37,945 nt of DNA from assembly GCA_021819585.1 (NCBI GenBank), contig JAKAQS010000008.1:1-37945 (forward strand). Reading direction: 5' to 3'. This document shows, in pieces, positions 5,936 through 13,797 of this stretch. The first letter of the stretch is position 1; each line of letters starts with the position of its first letter. Below the pieces are notes generated by a model. It had not been told where the DNA came from, did no database searches, and saw only the letters and a list, made by a program, of their open reading frames with translations. Source of the DNA: Acidobacteriota bacterium (GTDB lineage: Bacteria > Acidobacteriota > Terriglobia > Terriglobales > Acidobacteriaceae). The translations under genes were made by a program, and so were the position numbers.

Positions 5936-7633
5936 GTGGGCGGCGAGCAGCACCAAGCAAAGGTCATCCTGGCGTCGCTGCTGTTTTCTTGTGCGGCGCC
6001 ATGTCCGGCCCTGCATGCCCAGAGCGCCGCCGATCCACTGGATGCTCTGCGCCATGGGACTTTGGTCGTATGGTACGTCGGCAACTCGGTTCGCTCCCAG
6101 GAGATGGCGATTCAGGCGGTTTCGGCGCTAAACGACTTCACGCCGTTGAACTACACAGAACATAGCGTGGCGAACTTCGGGCAGAACGCCTCCACCTTCG
6201 GCCAGAATGCAGCCGGCTTCGGGGTGGATGCTGACAGCAGCAGCATCAGTGTGCCGTCCATTCCGGCCAACCGGGATGCCACCACAGCCACACCGAACGG
6301 CATCGGGTACAAACAGCAGGACAGCAGCACCTTCGGCCAGAACGAGGCCGGCTATGGGGGTAACGCCGGCAGCTACGGCATGGAGAGCAGCAGCTATGGC
6401 CAGAACAGCGCAGGCTACGGACAGACCTCGGGAAGCTATGGCACAGAGGCGAGCAACGTGGGCCAGAACGCCTCCAGCTTCGCGGAACCGCAGAATCAGG
6501 CAACAGCGCTGAGCAGTGTCAGTCAGTCCCTGCAGATGTCGAGCAGTCCAGAGGAGGAAAGGATAGAGCAGAGATTGCGCCAGGCGTATCCGGATCTGCA
6601 GACGAGTTTCTATGCCGTCTCGCCCAGCGACTTGCAGTCGATGCTCACCGGTTCCAGAGGGGCCAAGGAGTATCCAGATGTGCTGGTGGGAACCTTGCCG
6701 GCAGCGTGGTGGGGAGGGATGGGCAGCAACTTTGGACTGGTGTCGCTGCAACCCGCGGTGTTTTATCCCAACGGCGTCCTCAACCATCCGGAGAGCGCCG
6801 CCGAGGTTGCCATTTTGACCGATGCGGCGCACATGCAGACGGCGCGGGCCTTCGCCTTGTGGATGAGCGAGCCTTTTTCCGACTGCCCGGGTTGCGTGGC
6901 GAAGAGTCTCTCCGGCCCGGCGGCGGCAGCGGCGGCGGTGGCCCGGAAGGCCATCGAAAGGCTGGTAAACGGAGTGCCGCTGGGCAGCGTTGCAGATCCG
7001 CGCATGGCCCGCAACAGCTCCCAGGGGCAGCGGCGTTTGCTGGCCACGATCGGCGACGCTGCGAGCGTGAACGGGGGGATGCAGGTGCAGGTGGAGCAAG
7101 CCTCCGTGCATGGCAGCCTGGCGGCGATTGCGCTGCGCGTGCTGATCTCTACGCCGGGAATCTTTGGTGTCGTGCATCCCTTGGTGGTGCTTCGCCAGTC
7201 CCAACGAGGGGCCAAGCCTGGACCCTGGAAGGTATTGCAACTCACGTTGGACCTTCCCCAGTATGAACAGACCCAGGAGCGCCAGGTGCTGATGGTGAGC
7301 GATCCTCCCACCTGGGCCGAACAGCGGGGGGGAGTGAAGGGGGTCTCCCTGCTGGGGCCGATGGATGGGCAAGACGTGGTCCAGATGCCGCAACTGCAGT
7401 GGCAGAATCGCGGCGGCGCGGGGCTGGAGGTGGTGGAGTGGCAGAAGGGCGAGGGCCAGGGTTGGTCGGAGTCGCGTCTCTACTTTGTGGAGGATCAGAA
7501 TCCAACCCTGCGCATGCAGGCGATGGCCAAGTTCGCCGCCCAGAACGGGCGCTATCGCTGGCGGCTGTGGAGCGTGGGAGCTCATGGGGAGATGAAGATC
7601 AGTTCCTGGAGCTCCTTTTTTCTGGAGCAATGA
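5936..7633 (+). CDS. Secreted protein with an aromatic G/Q/N heptad-repeat low-complexity domain; function unknown
   Basis: A 565-residue protein from GTG 5936, chosen because GGAGG lies 5 bases upstream and the product then begins with a normal signal peptide (basic start, VILASLLFSCAAPCPA core, probable cleavage after HAQ). The track start at ATG 5876 would add 20 residues that lie inside the folded leader. After a short N-terminal strand-like segment (TLVVWYVGN, then a helix) comes a low-complexity domain at about residues 79-205. It is built of 7-residue units such as TFGQNAA, GYGGNAG, SYGQNSA, GYGQTSG and SYGTEAS. The following region (YPDVLVGTLPAAWW, then VAILTDAAHMQTARAFALWM) resembles parts of periplasmic solute-binding folds. 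The C-terminal 120 residues look beta-rich, perhaps Ig/FN3-like. I recognise no named family. An ABC ATPase gene follows on the same strand, but a functional link is only positional. Confidence 0.7.
   Translation: MGGEQHQAKVILASLLFSCAAPCPALHAQSAADPLDALRHGTLVVWYVGNSVRSQEMAIQAVSALNDFTPLNYTEHSVANFGQNASTFGQNAAGFGVDADSSSISVPSIPANRDATTATPNGIGYKQQDSSTFGQNEAGYGGNAGSYGMESSSYGQNSAGYGQTSGSYGTEASNVGQNASSFAEPQNQATALSSVSQSLQMSSSPEEERIEQRLRQAYPDLQTSFYAVSPSDLQSMLTGSRGAKEYPDVLVGTLPAAWWGGMGSNFGLVSLQPAVFYPNGVLNHPESAAEVAILTDAAHMQTARAFALWMSEPFSDCPGCVAKSLSGPAAAAAAVARKAIERLVNGVPLGSVADPRMARNSSQGQRRLLATIGDAASVNGGMQVQVEQASVHGSLAAIALRVLISTPGIFGVVHPLVVLRQSQRGAKPGPWKVLQLTLDLPQYEQTQERQVLMVSDPPTWAEQRGGVKGVSLLGPMDGQDVVQMPQLQWQNRGGAGLEVVEWQKGEGQGWSESRLYFVEDQNPTLRMQAMAKFAAQNGRYRWRLWSVGAHGEMKISSWSSFFLEQ
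6170..6493 (+). repeat. 21-bp (7-residue) tandem repeat array encoding [TSG][FY]GQN[AES][ASG]
   Basis: Ten recognisable heptads are laid out in register. NFGQNAS, TFGQNAA and GFGVDAD form a first block. A 30-odd-residue serine/threonine/proline spacer follows. TFGQNEA, GYGGNAG, SYGMESS, SYGQNSA, GYGQTSG, SYGTEAS and NVGQNAS form a second block. The DNA copies share the core GGCCAGAAC but have diverged at other positions, so the array is old and kept by protein-level selection rather than being a recent expansion. Confidence 0.8.
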
Positions 7634-7703
7634 TGTTCTTGCCCGCGCCTCCGGCAGTCCTGGATTGGCGCCGGGACGGGCTTTGATCCGCTATGCTCGA
7701 AGG

Positions 7704-8606
7704 GTGAGTCTTGAGGCCCAGGACGATTCGTTTCCTCAACTGCTTTCCGTGCAGGATCTTGGCATCGCTTTCTCGGGGCAACCAGCCGTGCGTGGGGTGT
7801 GTTTTGGGATCGCGCCGGGGGAGACCCTGGGGCTGGTGGGCGAGTCCGGCTCTGGAAAATCGGCTACCGCGCTGGCGCTTCTCCGGCTGTTGCCTCCGAG
7901 CGCGGCCGCCGGCGGCAGCGTCCGCTTGGCGCTGAGCGCCGATGCCGCGGACGATCTGCTGCAACTCCCTGAGGAGGCCATGCGACGGCATCGTGGGGCG
8001 TCGATCGCGATGATCTTTCAGGAGCCGATGACGGCCCTCAATCCCGTGATGACGGTCGGGCGGCAGATCGGTGAGGCGCTGCAGGCCCATGCTCCGGGAA
8101 GATCCTTGTTCGGCAGAGGCGGAATCACTCGCCGGCAGCTTCGCGAGCGCGTGCTGGAGGCGATGCGTGAGGTCGCGCTGGCCGACCCCGAGCGGCGCAT
8201 CGACGACTATCCGCATCAGTTCTCCGGCGGTCAGCGCCAGCGCATCATGATTGCCATGGCGCTGATCAACAAACCGCGCCTGTTGATCGCCGATGAGCCG
8301 ACCACAGCTCTGGATGTCACCGTGCAGGCGCAGATTCTGGATCTGCTGCGAGGACTCAAACGTGAGCATCATCTTTCCATGCTCTTCATCTCTCACGATC
8401 TTGCCGTGGTCGCTCAGATTGCTGACCGGATTGCCGTGATGCGCCATGGAGAGATCGTCGAGCAGGGCGGAACGAAACAGGTGTTGACTCGTCCCCGGCA
8501 TGAGTACACGCGTCAGCTTCTGGCTTCCGCTCCCACCATGACCACCGCTCGCGATCATCCGCTGGCGACGATCATTCGCCCAGCCTCTTCGCAGAGGGTT
8601 TCTTGA
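7704..8606 (+). CDS. Dipeptide/oligopeptide-type ABC transporter ATP-binding protein (DppD/OppD-like)
   Basis: A 300-residue ABC ATPase from GTG 7704 (GAAGG just upstream); the track's TTG 7665 adds 13 unconserved residues. It has Walker A GESGSGKS (about 46-53), Q-loop [15 protein letters not shown], signature FSGGQRQRI, Walker [14 protein letters not shown] and H-loop FISHDLAVV. The [12 protein letters not shown] and [12 protein letters not shown] wording is typical of the D-type nickel/peptide subfamily. The C-terminal oligopeptide domain is short ([12 protein letters not shown]), and no CxxxxPxC iron-sulphur motif is seen. There is no permease or partner ATPase beside it; a matching DppF-like ATPase lies at 23477-24316. 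It probably energises peptide import together with subunits encoded elsewhere. Confidence 0.9.
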   Translation: MSLEAQDDSFPQLLSVQDLGIAFSGQPAVRGVCFGIAPGETLGLVGESGSGKSATALALLRLLPPSAAAGGSVRLALSADAADDLLQLPEEAMRRHRGASIAMIFQEPMTALNPVMTVGRQIGEALQAHAPGRSLFGRGGITRRQLRERVLEAMREVALADPERRIDDYPHQFSGGQRQRIMIAMALINKPRLLIADEPTTALDVTVQAQILDLLRGLKREHHLSMLFISHDLAVVAQIADRIAVMRHGEIVEQGGTKQVLTRPRHEYTRQLLASAPTMTTARDHPLATIIRPASSQRVS

Positions 8607-8767
8607 ATGGCGGCCGGGATGGCGGCTGGGCGTACCTCCGCGGCATGGAGCCGCGCCCTGGGGAGGGTTGCAGCAGGCACGTCAAAGGTTGTGGATCTCC
8701 TGTGGGGCTGCGTTCGGTTGTACACCTATAGAAGAGCACTCACGGCCGCTCGGCCGGCTGGTAGTCT

Positions 8768-9547
8768 ATGCGCGCCCTGGTAATCTCTGATATTCATGGC
8801 AATCTGCATGCCCTGGAGGCGGTGCTCCAGGCCGCGCGGAGTTGCAGCGGGCGAGGATTCGATGAGCTTTGGAACCTTGGCGATGCGGTGGGCTACGGGG
8901 CGCGACCCAATGAGGTCATTGACCTGCTTCGTTCCACCGAGGCCAAGCGCATCCTGCATGTGCGCGGCAACCATGATCGTGTCTGCTGCGGCCTGAGCAG
9001 TTCGCAAGGATTCAACCCAGTGGCTGCTCTGGCCGCAGGCTGGACCCGGCAGCATCTGCGCCCGGAGAACCGGGAGTGGCTGCGGGCTCTGCCCATGGGG
9101 CCGATTCAGGCAAGCAACAGGGCGCTCTGCGCGCATGGCTCGCCTTTGCATGAGGACCAGTACATCGCGTCGATGCGAGATGCCTGGATTCCTCTGCAGC
9201 GTATGCCGCTCGAGCTTGCATTCTTTGGCCATACGCACCTGCAGGGAGCTTTCTCCCGCCGTGGCGAGTTTTGGTCAGAAGACCATCCTGAATATCCATC
9301 GGATGCCAGGGAACAGTTGCAGCAGTTCACCCTCCCGGTGCCGAGCGGCGCGCGCTACCTGATCAATCCAGGCGGAGTGGGGCAACCGCGCGATGGCGAC
9401 TGGAGAGCGGCGTTTGCCATCTACGACCAGAGCAACGAACAGGTCACCTTCTTCCGCACTCCTTACGACCTCGCAGCGGCCCAGGCGGCGATCCGGGAGG
9501 CCGGCCTGCCGGAGCGGCTGGCCTCTCGCCTGAGTGCCGGCAAATAG
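8768..9547 (+). CDS. Metallophosphoesterase family protein
   Basis: A 259-residue calcineurin-like phosphoesterase with all the metal-binding blocks in order: SDIHGN at residues 7-12, GDAVGYG at 38-44, GNHDR at 67-71, a histidine in ALCAHGSP, and FGHTHLQG near residue 155. A PGGVGQPRDGD block follows. This is the YfcE/MJ0936-like subgroup of di-metal phosphodiesterases, acting in the cytoplasm. The ATG has no strong Shine-Dalgarno match. The gene is monocistronic and converges on msrA. The physiological substrate cannot be deduced; related proteins act on phosphodiesters or nucleotides. Confidence 0.9.
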   Translation: MRALVISDIHGNLHALEAVLQAARSCSGRGFDELWNLGDAVGYGARPNEVIDLLRSTEAKRILHVRGNHDRVCCGLSSSQGFNPVAALAAGWTRQHLRPENREWLRALPMGPIQASNRALCAHGSPLHEDQYIASMRDAWIPLQRMPLELAFFGHTHLQGAFSRRGEFWSEDHPEYPSDAREQLQQFTLPVPSGARYLINPGGVGQPRDGDWRAAFAIYDQSNEQVTFFRTPYDLAAAQAAIREAGLPERLASRLSAGK

Positions 9548-9615
9548 GACATCTCGCGAGTTCCTCCATCTCCGGCTGCCCGTTCGCGCGGCCGAAGCCC
9601 GGAGGGGAAGATGCT

Positions 9616-10239
9616 CTATCGCTCGTACTCTACAAACAGATCGGGAAACTGCGTCTTCAATGCCTCGATCTTCGGGATGTCACAGACCTGGATGTAAGGA
9701 TTGTGTGGATTCTTCATCGCGTAGTCCTGGTGATACTCTTCGCCGCGATAGAAGACGGAGAGCGGAACGATCTGGGTAACGATCGGCCCGGCAAAGACCT
9801 GTGCGGCATCGAGCTGTTGCACATAGGCTTGAGCGATCGCCCGCTGCTGCTCACTGGTGTGGAAGATTGCGGAACGATAGCTCGCGCCCACATCCGCGCC
9901 CTGGCGATTGAGCTGCGTGGGATCATGCACTACGGAGAAGAAGACACGCAACAGTGTGCCGTAACTCACCGCGGAGGGATCGTACAGGATCTCAATGGCC
10001 TCAGCGTGTCCGGTCCGCTGGCTGCAAACATCGCGGTAGTTGGCTGTGGCCGCGGAGCCCCCGCAGTAGCCAACTGTGGTCTCGACAACTCCCCGCACTC
10101 GTTGAAAGACGGACTGCACTCCCCAGAAACATCCTCCGGCAAAAACGGCTCTCTCCCGAGAGCCCGGGGAGTATCGGCCGTCAGGAGGCTGGAGATCTTG
10201 AAGAGGAGCGGGGATCGTCTGCTTGGGATGGGTGGCCAT
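9616..10239 (-). CDS. msrA: Peptide-methionine (S)-S-oxide reductase
   Basis: A 207-residue MsrA. The catalytic motif GGCFWG is at residues 35-40, with nucleophile Cys37, and YCGGSAATANYRDVCS and GHAEAIEILYDP follow as expected. The EYHQDYAMKNPHNPYIQVC tail carries the usual resolving-side region. The enzyme reduces methionine-S-sulphoxide in proteins with thioredoxin and so repairs oxidative damage. The track ORF begins at 10329, but ATG 10239 has GGAGG 10 bases upstream and removes 30 unlikely residues. There is no MsrB domain or neighbour. The upstream region carries AGGAAAA..TTTTCCT palindromes that may be regulatory. Confidence 0.95.
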   Translation of the reverse strand: MATHPKQTIPAPLQDLQPPDGRYSPGSRERAVFAGGCFWGVQSVFQRVRGVVETTVGYCGGSAATANYRDVCSQRTGHAEAIEILYDPSAVSYGTLLRVFFSVVHDPTQLNRQGADVGASYRSAIFHTSEQQRAIAQAYVQQLDAAQVFAGPIVTQIVPLSVFYRGEEYHQDYAMKNPHNPYIQVCDIPKIEALKTQFPDLFVEYER

Positions 10240-10305
10240 GAGAGTAGAACCTCCGGTGTTGTGGCCTCCGCGTTGCGCGCGGGGTCGTGAGGATGAGTCG
10301 CTTGA

Positions 10306-10405
10306 AGGAAAATCTTTTCCTTTCTGCACGGAAGAACGGGACGCGATCCATCGATCAGACTAGGAAATTTTTTTCCTTCAGCTCGTGATAGGAAAACTCT
10401 TTCTC
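10306..10405. promoter_or_regulatory. Cluster of AT-rich palindromes AGGAAAAnnTTTTCCT upstream of msrA
   Basis: AGGAAAATCTTTTCCT at 10306-10321 is a 16-bp palindrome that is perfect except for its two central bases, and extends to AAGGAAAA/TTTTCCTT. AGGAAATTTTTTTCCT at 10362-10377 is a second copy. A degenerate third, AGGAAAACTCTTTCTC, lies at 10390-10405. Start-to-start spacings are 56 and 28 bp, a 2:1 ratio. They stand 65-165 bases upstream of the msrA start in otherwise GC-rich DNA. This looks like a multi-site operator; the regulator is unknown. Confidence 0.45.
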
Positions 10406-10512
10406 TTCCGCGTGCAGAGGTTCGACGGCGATGATGCGAACTGCGGGCGCAAACTGACGAAAGGCCAGCAATGACGCAGGTTGCAACGAGTGAACCACGC
10501 GAGTTAACTCCC

Positions 10513-10531
10513 CCTAAAGCCTCACTTTAGG
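10513..10531. other. Short perfect hairpin CCTAAAG-CCTCA-CTTTAGG
   Basis: A 7-bp perfect stem with a 5-base loop. It has no following T-run on either strand, so it is not a standard intrinsic terminator, but it could cap a transcript from the msrA or HIT side or be a protein-binding site. Confidence 0.4.
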
Positions 10532-10575
10532 TGTTAGAGATCGCTAATGGAACAAGGTGACTCTACAACATTTTT

Positions 10576-10628
10576 GTGGTTACTTCGTTCTCGAATGATG
10601 GATTACCTTCGTTCGATTTAGTAACCAC
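10576..10628. repeat. Inverted repeat GTGGTTACT...AGTAACCAC
   Basis: Perfect 9-bp arms at 10576-10584 and 10620-10628 enclose 35 bp that contain TTCGTTC twice, in direct orientation. The element sits downstream of the HIT gene stop at 10808. It could be a transcript-end structure, a remnant of a small non-coding mobile element, or a binding site. Confidence 0.4.
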
Positions 10629-10807
10629 TGTGTTCAAAATTCGCCTGAAGAGTTCGCAGCGAGATCGATGCGGTTTATCAGCAGGCGTTCGTATGGAGAG
10701 ATCTTCCGGCGCGGACCTGCAAGCTCGTGGTTGCGGGAGGGCGCTCGGAGATTTTGCGGCGCCACAGAAAGATCGGGAATCCGCAGGCCCGCCTCCGCGC
10801 GAGGTCT

Positions 10808-11173
10808 CTAGCCGGGAGGCCATCCCATCTCTCTTCCGCCGAGCAGATGCAGATGCAGGTGATCGACGCTCTGGCCGCCGTCCGGGCCGGTGTTGATCAC
10901 CAGCCGGAAGCCGCCGCCGCCGGGATGCACGCTGAGGCCTTGCTGCTGTGCCACCACGCAGGCTGCGGAGAGAAGCTGACCCAGCAGAGGGGACTCTCCG
11001 GCGGTGCAGTGCGTCAGAGATCCGAAGTGCTGTTTGGGAATCAACAGGATATGCACAGGCGCTTGTGGATGAATGTCCGGAAAGGCCAGTACATCGCTGG
11101 TCTCATAGAGACGCTTCACCGGGATGGCGCCACTTGCGATCTTGCAGAAGAGGCAATCAAAGTCGGTAGCCAT
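10808..11173 (-). CDS. HIT family (histidine triad) nucleotide-binding protein
   Basis: A 121-residue HIT protein. It begins with MATDFDCLFCKIASGAIP, including the CxxC common in HinT-type proteins, continues with HPQAPVHILLIPKQH, and ends with the triad VDHLHLHLLGGREMGWPPG. HinT-like proteins hydrolyse purine nucleoside phosphoramidates and acyl-adenylates in the cytoplasm. Length and layout are normal. The gene is alone in its transcription unit; the nearest same-strand gene upstream starts more than 1.5 kb away. Confidence 0.93.
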   Translation of the reverse strand: MATDFDCLFCKIASGAIPVKRLYETSDVLAFPDIHPQAPVHILLIPKQHFGSLTHCTAGESPLLGQLLSAACVVAQQQGLSVHPGGGGFRLVINTGPDGGQSVDHLHLHLLGGREMGWPPG

Positions 11174-11353
11174 GGGTGCATCTTAAACCCAGCCGCGGGA
11201 AGGTGATCAAGAGTCTGCGAAGCTCGAACCCGTGAGGGGCTGATTGGACGGCAAAGTTTCTGGCCAAGGGTTTCGCGGCCCATGGCGCACCACTGCCGGC
11301 ACTCTCCCTTTGCCGCGTTTGGCGCGTTGGGCCGGCGCTGTTTCACGAAGCTC

Positions 11354-12724
11354 TTAGCGTTTGAAGTAGCGGGGCTTCCGGGGTGGCGCCCAGGGATTGT
11401 ACGCTTGGGCGAAAGCAGCGCGATACCCGATCGAGGGGTGGGAGTAGGTCCAAAAAACGTAGAGCGGGTTAGGGTTGGGATCGGCGAGAGATGTTTTGCC
11501 CAGGACGTCGAAGGCGTTTCTGGCGGTTGTCTGGGGATCGGCGACCAGGCCGTGGATGGCCTCTTCCCCGTAGACGTCGGCGGCGTGTTCATGCCTGCGG
11601 CTATAGGAGTTTTCAATGGGCTCCAGCAACGTTCCAAAGAGGGAAAAGGCCAGCAGCAGAACAGCCAGCGCTGCCCAGTCGTTCTGCGAATGCACGCCCC
11701 ATCTGGAACCAAACTTCTTGATGGACCACTGCACAAAGAGATAGCCGAGATAGAACGTCGCCAGAAGGATGGCCAGGGTAAAGAGGATGGTGTTGCGAAT
11801 ATGATGCAAAACGTAGTGGCCGGACTCATGGCCAAAGACGAAGACGATCTCATCCGGGGTCATGTGCGCGATGGTGGTGTCCCACACCACCACTCGCTTG
11901 CTGGCTCCGAAGCCTTCCACGTCGGCGTTAAGGGTGGAGAGCTTGGCGCTGGCCTTCATCAGGAACATCCGTTGCGGGGGGATGTTCATATGACCCTTCC
12001 GCACAACTTGTTCCAGACGAGCGACCAGAGCGGGGTTGGTCTTCTCCAGTGGCTGGTACTGGAAGAACATCGGTTCCATGTAAGGCGCCACGAAGATGCC
12101 GAAGAACAGAATTGGGATTGAGACACACCAGAAGACGAGCCACCACATCCGCTCCAGCTTGCGGATGATCCAAAACAGGAGCATGACCAGCAGACCGCCA
12201 ATTCCCCAAGCAAGCGCAAAGACCTTGATCTGGTCCCAGAACCAACTGGGCCAGCCCTGCACCGACAGGCCATAGCGCAGTGAGAGGTGGTGACCGTAGA
12301 GATCCAGCGGGAGATCCAGCAACGTTGTCGCCAGAAGGAACAGGAAGAGAAAGGCGTAGCCCTGTGCCCAGCGGTTGGAGCTGATCTGGAGGGATCTGTC
12401 ACGCATCCAGGCGATGGCGCCGAAGCTGAGGAGAAGAACAAGGCACAGGATGTCCCAGGCCTCCCCGCCAAAGTGCAGCAACTCGCCGACGCTGCTGAGA
12501 TGCTGTGCCTTGGCCAACTCCGCCGGAGCCAGTGAATACTGCGCAGTGTTGCCGTGGCGCGGAGCCGCGGCCAACTCCTGTCTGGCTGCAAGATCGGCCG
12601 CGTGCTCGGCCCTGGTCTGGCCGGCGCAACCGGTCAGGAACAAGACAAGGGCGCAGAGCAGAACAAGGAGTGAGAAAAGAGGGGCAGAAGACGGGTTCGA
12701 ATGCATCCAGCGCATCTCAGGCAT
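11354..12724 (-). CDS. M48 family metallopeptidase (CAAX-protease/Ste24-like), polytopic, with lipobox
   Basis: A 456-residue membrane protease. The zinc motif HESGH is at residues 299-303 and the third ligand region EHAAD starts at Glu379, as in Ste24/HtpX M48 proteins. Several helices precede the active site (about 90-107, 122-141, 165-187, 197-215), and two flank it (310-330, 347-366). Unusually, the N-terminus has a lipoprotein-type signal with lipobox LTGC at Cys33. The start is uncertain among ATGs at 12724, 12715 and 12706; the last best fits a lipoprotein signal. The gene begins one base after the RlpA-like gene's stop, implying coupled expression of two envelope proteins. It may degrade misfolded membrane or outer-membrane assembly proteins. 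Confidence 0.9.
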   Translation of the reverse strand: MPEMRWMHSNPSSAPLFSLLVLLCALVLFLTGCAGQTRAEHAADLAARQELAAAPRHGNTAQYSLAPAELAKAQHLSSVGELLHFGGEAWDILCLVLLLSFGAIAWMRDRSLQISSNRWAQGYAFLFLFLLATTLLDLPLDLYGHHLSLRYGLSVQGWPSWFWDQIKVFALAWGIGGLLVMLLFWIIRKLERMWWLVFWCVSIPILFFGIFVAPYMEPMFFQYQPLEKTNPALVARLEQVVRKGHMNIPPQRMFLMKASAKLSTLNADVEGFGASKRVVVWDTTIAHMTPDEIVFVFGHESGHYVLHHIRNTILFTLAILLATFYLGYLFVQWSIKKFGSRWGVHSQNDWAALAVLLLAFSLFGTLLEPIENSYSRRHEHAADVYGEEAIHGLVADPQTTARNAFDVLGKTSLADPNPNPLYVFWTYSHPSIGYRAAFAQAYNPWAPPRKPRYFKR

Positions 12725-12725
12725 C

Positions 12726-13511
12726 CTAATTCAAACGAACCAGATAGGGAACAACGTGCGGGAACGGCCGGCCGATCCACTCCATGATCGCCACCGCCTC
12801 GGCGTGGCCGGGATGGGCCGGATGGATGCGCACCCAGTAGCCGGTGGCTCCGGCGAACTCGATGACCTGGGATCCGGCGTAGCGGCGCAGCAGCGCTCTC
12901 TTCAGGTCGAGCGCATCCTTCCTGGTGGGGAAGGCGCCGGTTTGTACGCACCAGCTGGACACAGTTCTTGGCGAAGTGTTCAGGTATGCCTCCACCCGGA
13001 CCTTGGCCACGCCCATGCGATAGAGATCGATCTTCTTGGCGGCTCTCTCGGAAAGGTCGATGATACGGCCGTGCGCGAAAGGCCCGCGGTCGGTGATGCG
13101 CACCAGCACGGACTTGTTGTTGGCAAGGTTGGTCACCCGAACGATGGTCTCCAGCGGCAGAGTCTTGTGGGCCGCGGTCATTCCGGCGCCATCGTAGTAG
13201 GAGCCGTCGGCGGCGCGATGTCCGCTGGGAGCGTACCAACTGGCCATGCCGGTCTCCACAAACTCCGGCCGCCCCTTGGGTGCAGGAATCGGAGCCCGGT
13301 CAGAGCGCGCAGCGTTGCTCGGCTGGCTGCCCAGCGTTGGGGGGGGCGGCGCGTAGGGCTGTTGCTGGCGGTGATGGCAGCCACTGGAGAGCAGCATCAG
13401 CAGGCCGGCAGCGGCCCAGCCGGCCAAGGCCGGCTTTGGCCGCTCACCCCGCCTCATGGGCCGGCGGCGAGCGGAGATGCTTGCTCTCTGGCCATCCGGC
13501 AGGCCGGCCAT
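12726..13511 (-). CDS. rlpA: RlpA-like septal ring lytic transglycosylase lipoprotein
   Basis: A 261-residue protein from ATG 13511, chosen for the AGGGAG ribosome site 7 bases upstream; ATG 13457 is the alternative with a shorter signal peptide. The lipobox LSSGC marks an outer-membrane lipoprotein. The double-psi beta-barrel domain is clear: GMASWYAPSGHRAADG, then MTAAHKTLPLETIVRVTN, then VRITDRGPFAHGRIIDLS, with the catalytic Asp in ITDRGPF. The C-terminal 80 residues (VQTGAFPTRKDALDLKRALL) look like a SPOR-type peptidoglycan-binding domain. RlpA cleaves glycan strands lacking stem peptides during division. It forms a pair with the M48 protease downstream. Confidence 0.9.
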   Translation of the reverse strand: MAGLPDGQRASISARRRPMRRGERPKPALAGWAAAGLLMLLSSGCHHRQQQPYAPPPPTLGSQPSNAARSDRAPIPAPKGRPEFVETGMASWYAPSGHRAADGSYYDGAGMTAAHKTLPLETIVRVTNLANNKSVLVRITDRGPFAHGRIIDLSERAAKKIDLYRMGVAKVRVEAYLNTSPRTVSSWCVQTGAFPTRKDALDLKRALLRRYAGSQVIEFAGATGYWVRIHPAHPGHAEAVAIMEWIGRPFPHVVPYLVRLN

Positions 13512-13713
13512 CGATGGGCTCCCTTTGCTCAACATCCAACTTTCATGATTCGTGGCGACGGTCCCCGCCGTCAACGCTGTAGCCTGCGGCGTGTGCCTAG
13601 CTGGATACCTTTGCATCCGGATCCTGCCAGGCCACTCCTGGAACCGAGTCCCGTCTTCGGCACTCTCGGGCCTTCCCCAGCGTCTGGGCGTCAGGGAAAG
13701 AACGCGACGCGCA

Positions 13714-13749
13714 GACGGAAGTTCCTCTTTTCAAAGAGGAGCTTCCGTC
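13714..13749 (-). terminator. Strong 36-nt hairpin after the TonB-dependent receptor gene
   Basis: GACGGAAG-T-TCCTCTTT-TC-AAAGAGGA-G-CTTCCGTC forms a 17-pair stem with one G.T wobble and a 2-base loop (probably 4 in practice). It begins about 50 bases past the receptor stop codon. No clean T-run follows, so termination may need help, or the hairpin may protect the mRNA 3' end. Confidence 0.55.
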
Positions 13750-13797
13750 CAACGCCAACAAAAAACTTCATCCGGAGCTGCTTCTGCGGAAGTTGGG

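Larger units (their letters stand above)
10240..10807. other. 568-bp intergenic region between HIT gene and msrA
   Basis: No gene is supported here; the ORFs at 10563-10823 (-) and 10576-10896 (+) show no domain. Besides the AGGAAAA palindromes it holds a hairpin at 10513-10531 and a 9-bp inverted repeat at 10576-10628. The section around 10340-10650 is clearly richer in A and T than the flanks, as expected for a regulatory region or an old insertion scar. Confidence 0.45.

Noticed and set aside
6128-7630. 500-residue minus-strand ORF
   Set aside because: Antisense to the heptad-repeat gene. The plus-strand frame has a signal peptide, ribosome site and ordered repeats; the minus frame is His/Arg-rich without structure.
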